Positions 60,494-64,000 of a stretch of DNA of 64,000 bases are shown one piece after another. The notes beneath the pieces were generated by a model, which worked only from the letters and a program-made list of their open reading frames with translations, searched no databases and was not told the origin of the DNA. Made by a program: the position numbers and the translations under genes. The DNA is from Arctopsyche grandis. Lineage: Eukaryota; Arthropoda; Insecta; Trichoptera; Hydropsychidae. Positions within the stretch are counted from its first letter, which is position 1, and each line of letters begins with the position of its first letter. Location: the NCBI RefSeq assembly GCF_051622035.1, contig NC_135364.1, positions 20,611,001 through 20,675,000 on the forward strand, read 5' to 3'.

Positions 60494-61441
60494 TGCTGCG
60501 TACGGACCAAACCAACGACGATTTTGGTCCAACGTTTTAACCAGCAGGATAAAACCAGTAGCGTACAAAATATCGAAATAAAAATTAAATTTAAAAATTG
60601 AAATTAAATATCAAAATTAAAAATATTATTATTATATTAAAATTAAATTCAAATATCAAAATAAAATTATAATCAATATATTAAAATTAAAATAAAATAT
60701 TGAAAGTTAAAACAGAACATGCCCAATTTAAATAAATTTTCGAGATTGACCTAAAATTAGATCATCAACAATCACATACAGGTAATCCTCGACTTTTGTT
60801 TGTCGAAGATGTTTTGACTTACGAAGATACGCACTAAGATCGAAAAAAAAATCAAAGAATTATTATTTTTACTTCCCCACAATGCGCAGTTACTGAGAAT
60901 ATATCATGTGTTAGTATGGGTGACCGAGCGATGGTCCCAACCCGGTACGTAGTCGGTTTATCAAACGAAATTTTTTTAGTCTTCAATTGTTTCTCTCGTC
61001 GAAATAAATCAATTAATTAAATCATTTCAGAGGTAAATTTTATCGGATAATGTGTGATTATTAATTTTATTTCGACGAAAGAAAAAAAACCCTTTGGCAA
61101 ATCACCGACATCGCGTTTTTTTATGAATGGTTTTTTTTTATCGATCGTCGACGGTAGAAATACAGTAAAATCTCGTGACGACTTTAACAATATTTTTTTT
61201 TCGCTCGTAAGCAGAGAAATTATAATATTTCTCTGGTTTTAAATGCGTATCGTCATAATTCAAAACATTGTTGTAATTCAAAACATCAACGATGATCTAA
61301 TTTAAGCTCAATCTCGCTCTTTAGCTTGATTTTGATATTTAATTTCAATTTTAAAATGTAATTTTTATTTCGATATTTTGTACGCTACTGCTGGTTAAAA
61401 AGTTGGCCCAAAATCGTCGTTGGTTTAGTCCGTAAGCACCA
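60494..61441. mobile_element. Harbinger-like element with TTA target duplication
   Basis: The left end TGCTGCGTACGGACCAAACC and the reversed right end TGGTGCTTACGGACTAAACC continue as inverted repeats for about 110 bp, through CAACGACGATTTTGG and GTAGCGTACAAAATATCGAA. TTA lies at 60491-60493 and 61442-61444. A related sequence at 59125-59160, read in reverse, gives the uninterrupted site GCTCATATCTTAAACGAGAG. Confidence 0.8.
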
Positions 61442-61739
61442 TTAAACGAGAGATAGCCGACAAAAATATTGTCATATTCGAATTTAATGGGTCAAACTTA
61501 GATTGATTAGTCTCGTCTCTGATAAGTTAAAATCGTGATTTTTTTGACACAGTGTCATTATTGCTCGAGAGATAATTTCGGACTTGAAAGGAAACATTTC
61601 TACCGCCAATAAATGATATATTCCAACGGGCAGTTCAACGTACATAAAAACAATTGAATTTGAATTAAATTCCAGTTTATATTTAAATCATCATCGGTAT
61701 CATGGCCCGACCGTTTCCATAGCAAACGTATACATACGG

Positions 61740-62101
61740 TATCGTGTCGGCCGAAGGTGTAGTGAAACGGAGAGCGGCTTATCGTCAGTGCGTGTTCGAT
61801 GATGAGCCTCAGGTGAGGTGTGATGAGCGTCTGTACCGGTGGGGAGGCAAGGGGGTGGTGGGAGGGCAGAGGCGCTCGATAACGGGGGGAGGCGGCCGCC
61901 CCAGGCGCCCCCGCACCGCAGCCACCGACAGTCGGACCGCGGGGGCGCCGCCAACAACACGTCATTGCCGCCCACGGAAGACCCTCCGACGACAATCCCC
62001 CCCCTGATTTGGCCCCCCTCCCCCTCGGTCACATGTGCCCCACGAGGGGGTGTCTTCGCCCCACGGCGGTCTGATCAGAGACCGCCACAGAAGCCTACCA
62101 G
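61740..62101 (+). promoter_or_regulatory. CpG-rich island, possible first exon of a gene past the right edge
   Basis: This is the most GC-rich block in the right half of the window. Two good + strand donor sites are present: CCTCAG/GTGAGG at 61812/61813 and CTACCAG/GTAAAC at 62101/62102. Between the acceptor-like TTTCCATAG and the first donor a 30-codon open stretch can be read, but it matches nothing I know. Minus-strand frames are also open, as is usual in GC-rich DNA. It is more likely a promoter with a 5' UTR exon than coding sequence. Confidence 0.35.
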
Positions 62102-62345
62102 GTAAACCGATTTAAATGCAACAGGCATGTTTCTGTTTTGAATTTTTAAATTCTACCCTCCCCCCTTCACTTAAGTGATATTTATACTAATTGAGTATCT
62201 TCTTAGTGTTTCTTTTGTTGTATTTTTGTACGCTTTTTGTGTTTGTCGTGTTTCTCTATGAAGTTGCATTCGCGCCGCGCTTTCATCTGTTGCTCAAAGA
62301 CAAAGTGAGAAACTTTTCGCTGTATAGAAATGCGATCTTTTGAGT

Positions 62346-63088
62346 TAATTTCCATACGAAGGTACTACTTACTATTTGAAATTGTATATAAAAGGCCTTT
62401 TGATGGAATCAAATATATAGATATATTGGAATCAGTTATATTTTAAACAAACATTCAAATAAAATTTGGCCTATAGGAAAATCTTTATATTTATATTTTA
62501 TTTATTTTTTTAGCATATATGTTTAATGGGATAAATTAATGTACATATGGAGGCACTACTTACTATTTGAAATTGTATATAAAAGGCCTTTTGATTGAAT
62601 CAAATATATAGATATATTGGAATCAGTTATATTTTAAACAAACATTCAAATAAAATTTGGCCTATAGGAAAATCTTTATATTTATATTTTATTTATTTTT
62701 TTAGCATATATGTATAATGGGATAAATTAATGTACATATGGAGGTACTACTTACTATTTGAAATTATATATATAAAAGGCCTTTTGATGGAATCAAATAT
62801 ATAGATATATTGGAATCAGTTATATTTTAAACAAACATTCAAAGAAAATTTGGCCTATAGGAAAATCTTAATAAGTATTTTATTATTTTTTTTAGCATAT
62901 ATGTATAATAGGATAATTTAATATACATATGGAGGTACTGCTTACCAATCAAATTATATATATAAAACGCCTTTTTATGGAATCAAATATATAAATTTAT
63001 ATTTCATACAAACATTTTCAATGTAGGAAAATTTTTGTATTTTACTCTTTTTTTATATTTATAATAGGATAATTGAATGTACATACAG
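62346..63088. repeat. Tandem array, about 191-bp unit, four copies
   Basis: Copies start near 62361, 62552, 62743 and 62934, each 191 bp apart. The first three are nearly identical; the fourth is diverged and shorter. Each unit has GGTACTACTTACTATTTG, then a TATATAAAAGGCCTTTTGAT block, then GAATCAAATATATAGATATA, and later TTTGGCCTATAGGAAAATC. No coding content. It looks like a short satellite array. Confidence 0.93.
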
Positions 63089-64000
63089 TTGAAACTGTAA
63101 AATTTTTTATCGGTTTTAATTTGAGTCCTCCGTTTTAGCTTGATATTATTCAGCGTCATATTTCATCTAATTAAAAGCCTGATATTCCATTAAAAATATA
63201 ACGTTAGTAAAAATTGTTTGAATTAAAACAAAAGGTTTTTTAAGTAAATAAATAATTTTACTTCTTTTGTTTTTTTTTAACACATATAGAATAAAATATT
63301 TTGTTTTTCAACGATTATTCAACTTTTGTAGTAATTTTTTTTTTTTGATTTGTTTAAGTAATAATATATGTATGTATGTATGTAGATATGTACATACATT
63401 ACCCCTATTAATGAATAAGCTACATATGTAAATATTCATTTCTTAGTAACAGATTTTCATATTTTGTACGGTTTCAATTTAATTCGATGAGTTTATTATC
63501 GATAAAATTGATTAAATTCAAAATTATGTAATGAAATTGTACTGAATTGTTCACTCGGTGGAGACTTTTACAAAAATATATATATTATATGTAAGTAAAA
63601 TGGATAAGATCCGCTTTTGTTGGAGTGATCCGCACCATATGCGTATGCTAAGTTACGTGGTGAAGGGATAATGTCTATCATTAGATTGTAATATCATTAT
63701 AGTCTGCTGTATTTCAACGTGTCAGTTTATTGCAGATGTTGTGTAGTATTATTCATAATTGGAATTCCTCATCATAATATTATTATTAATCTGTGTCAAC
63801 GGTTGATTTAATAGAAAAAATAAATAACACCCGACGGAAACGAGAGAATCGCTTGAGGATTATTCACGCTTGTATTCATATGTGTATATACATACGTATC
63901 TAAATATTTTCAAAATATATGTGTGTGTATTCGCGGATGCAAGTCGTTATAGTTGGAGTGATATATTCGCGTATTTATAATAAAAATCTTTTGTTGGCGA
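63089..64000. other. AT-rich right end
   Basis: I see no gene. A short TATG microsatellite lies near 63367-63385, and TACATA/TATGTA runs are frequent. Confidence 0.6.

Larger units (their letters stand above)
56661..61739. other. Repeat-rich intergenic region
   Basis: This 5 kb holds the elements at 57349, 59802 and 60494, a further inverted-repeat complex at about 59150-59760, and AT-rich DNA. No exon is recognised. Confidence 0.6.

Noticed and set aside
61600-62105. Several overlapping frames in the GC-rich block
   Set aside because: Frames on both strands are open because of base composition; none has a family match.

Overview
The window is AT-rich eukaryotic nuclear DNA, most likely from an insect. 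Genes are split by introns with ordinary GT-AG ends, the spaces between them are long, and short TACATA/TATGTA runs and terminal-inverted-repeat transposons are everywhere. The order of insect cannot be fixed from the sequence alone; a caddisfly or another holometabolous insect would fit.

Five protein-coding genes can be assembled exon by exon, each with every splice phase closing. From left to right they are: roadkill/SPOP (rdx, + strand, 12252-18600), a Cullin-3 substrate adaptor; an unnamed single-pass membrane protein with a cysteine-rich ectodomain and three PPxY motifs (- strand, 27158 down to 21936); HYPK (- strand, 31945 down to 28731), a NatA/ubiquitin-binding chaperone; ANP32/mapmodulin (+ strand, 36421-44966), an LRR-acidic protein; and ORC2 (- strand, 51632 down to 48145), an origin recognition subunit. 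rdx and the PPxY gene are tail to tail, HYPK and ANP32 are head to head about 4.5 kb apart, and ANP32 and ORC2 are tail to tail. They are neighbours rather than a pathway, although rdx and the PPxY protein both relate to ubiquitin ligases.

The left 12 kb is the upstream flank of rdx and shows no coding exon I can defend. The right 12 kb (51.6-64 kb) is mostly nested transposons, a roughly 191-bp tandem array, and one GC-rich block at 61.74-62.10 kb that may be the promoter or first exon of a gene lying beyond the right edge.

Mobile elements are the main non-genic content. They include two copies of a 390-bp LTR, one of them split by a 5'-truncated LINE with a 12-bp target duplication; three decayed LINE 3' ends, one of them split by a hAT-like element; several hAT-like elements with 8-bp target duplications; a Harbinger-like element with a TTA duplication; a non-autonomous family with 9-bp duplications in at least five places; and a tRNA-derived SINE. 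The most interesting gene is the PPxY membrane protein, because the splice donor after its cysteine domain overlaps an in-frame stop codon.
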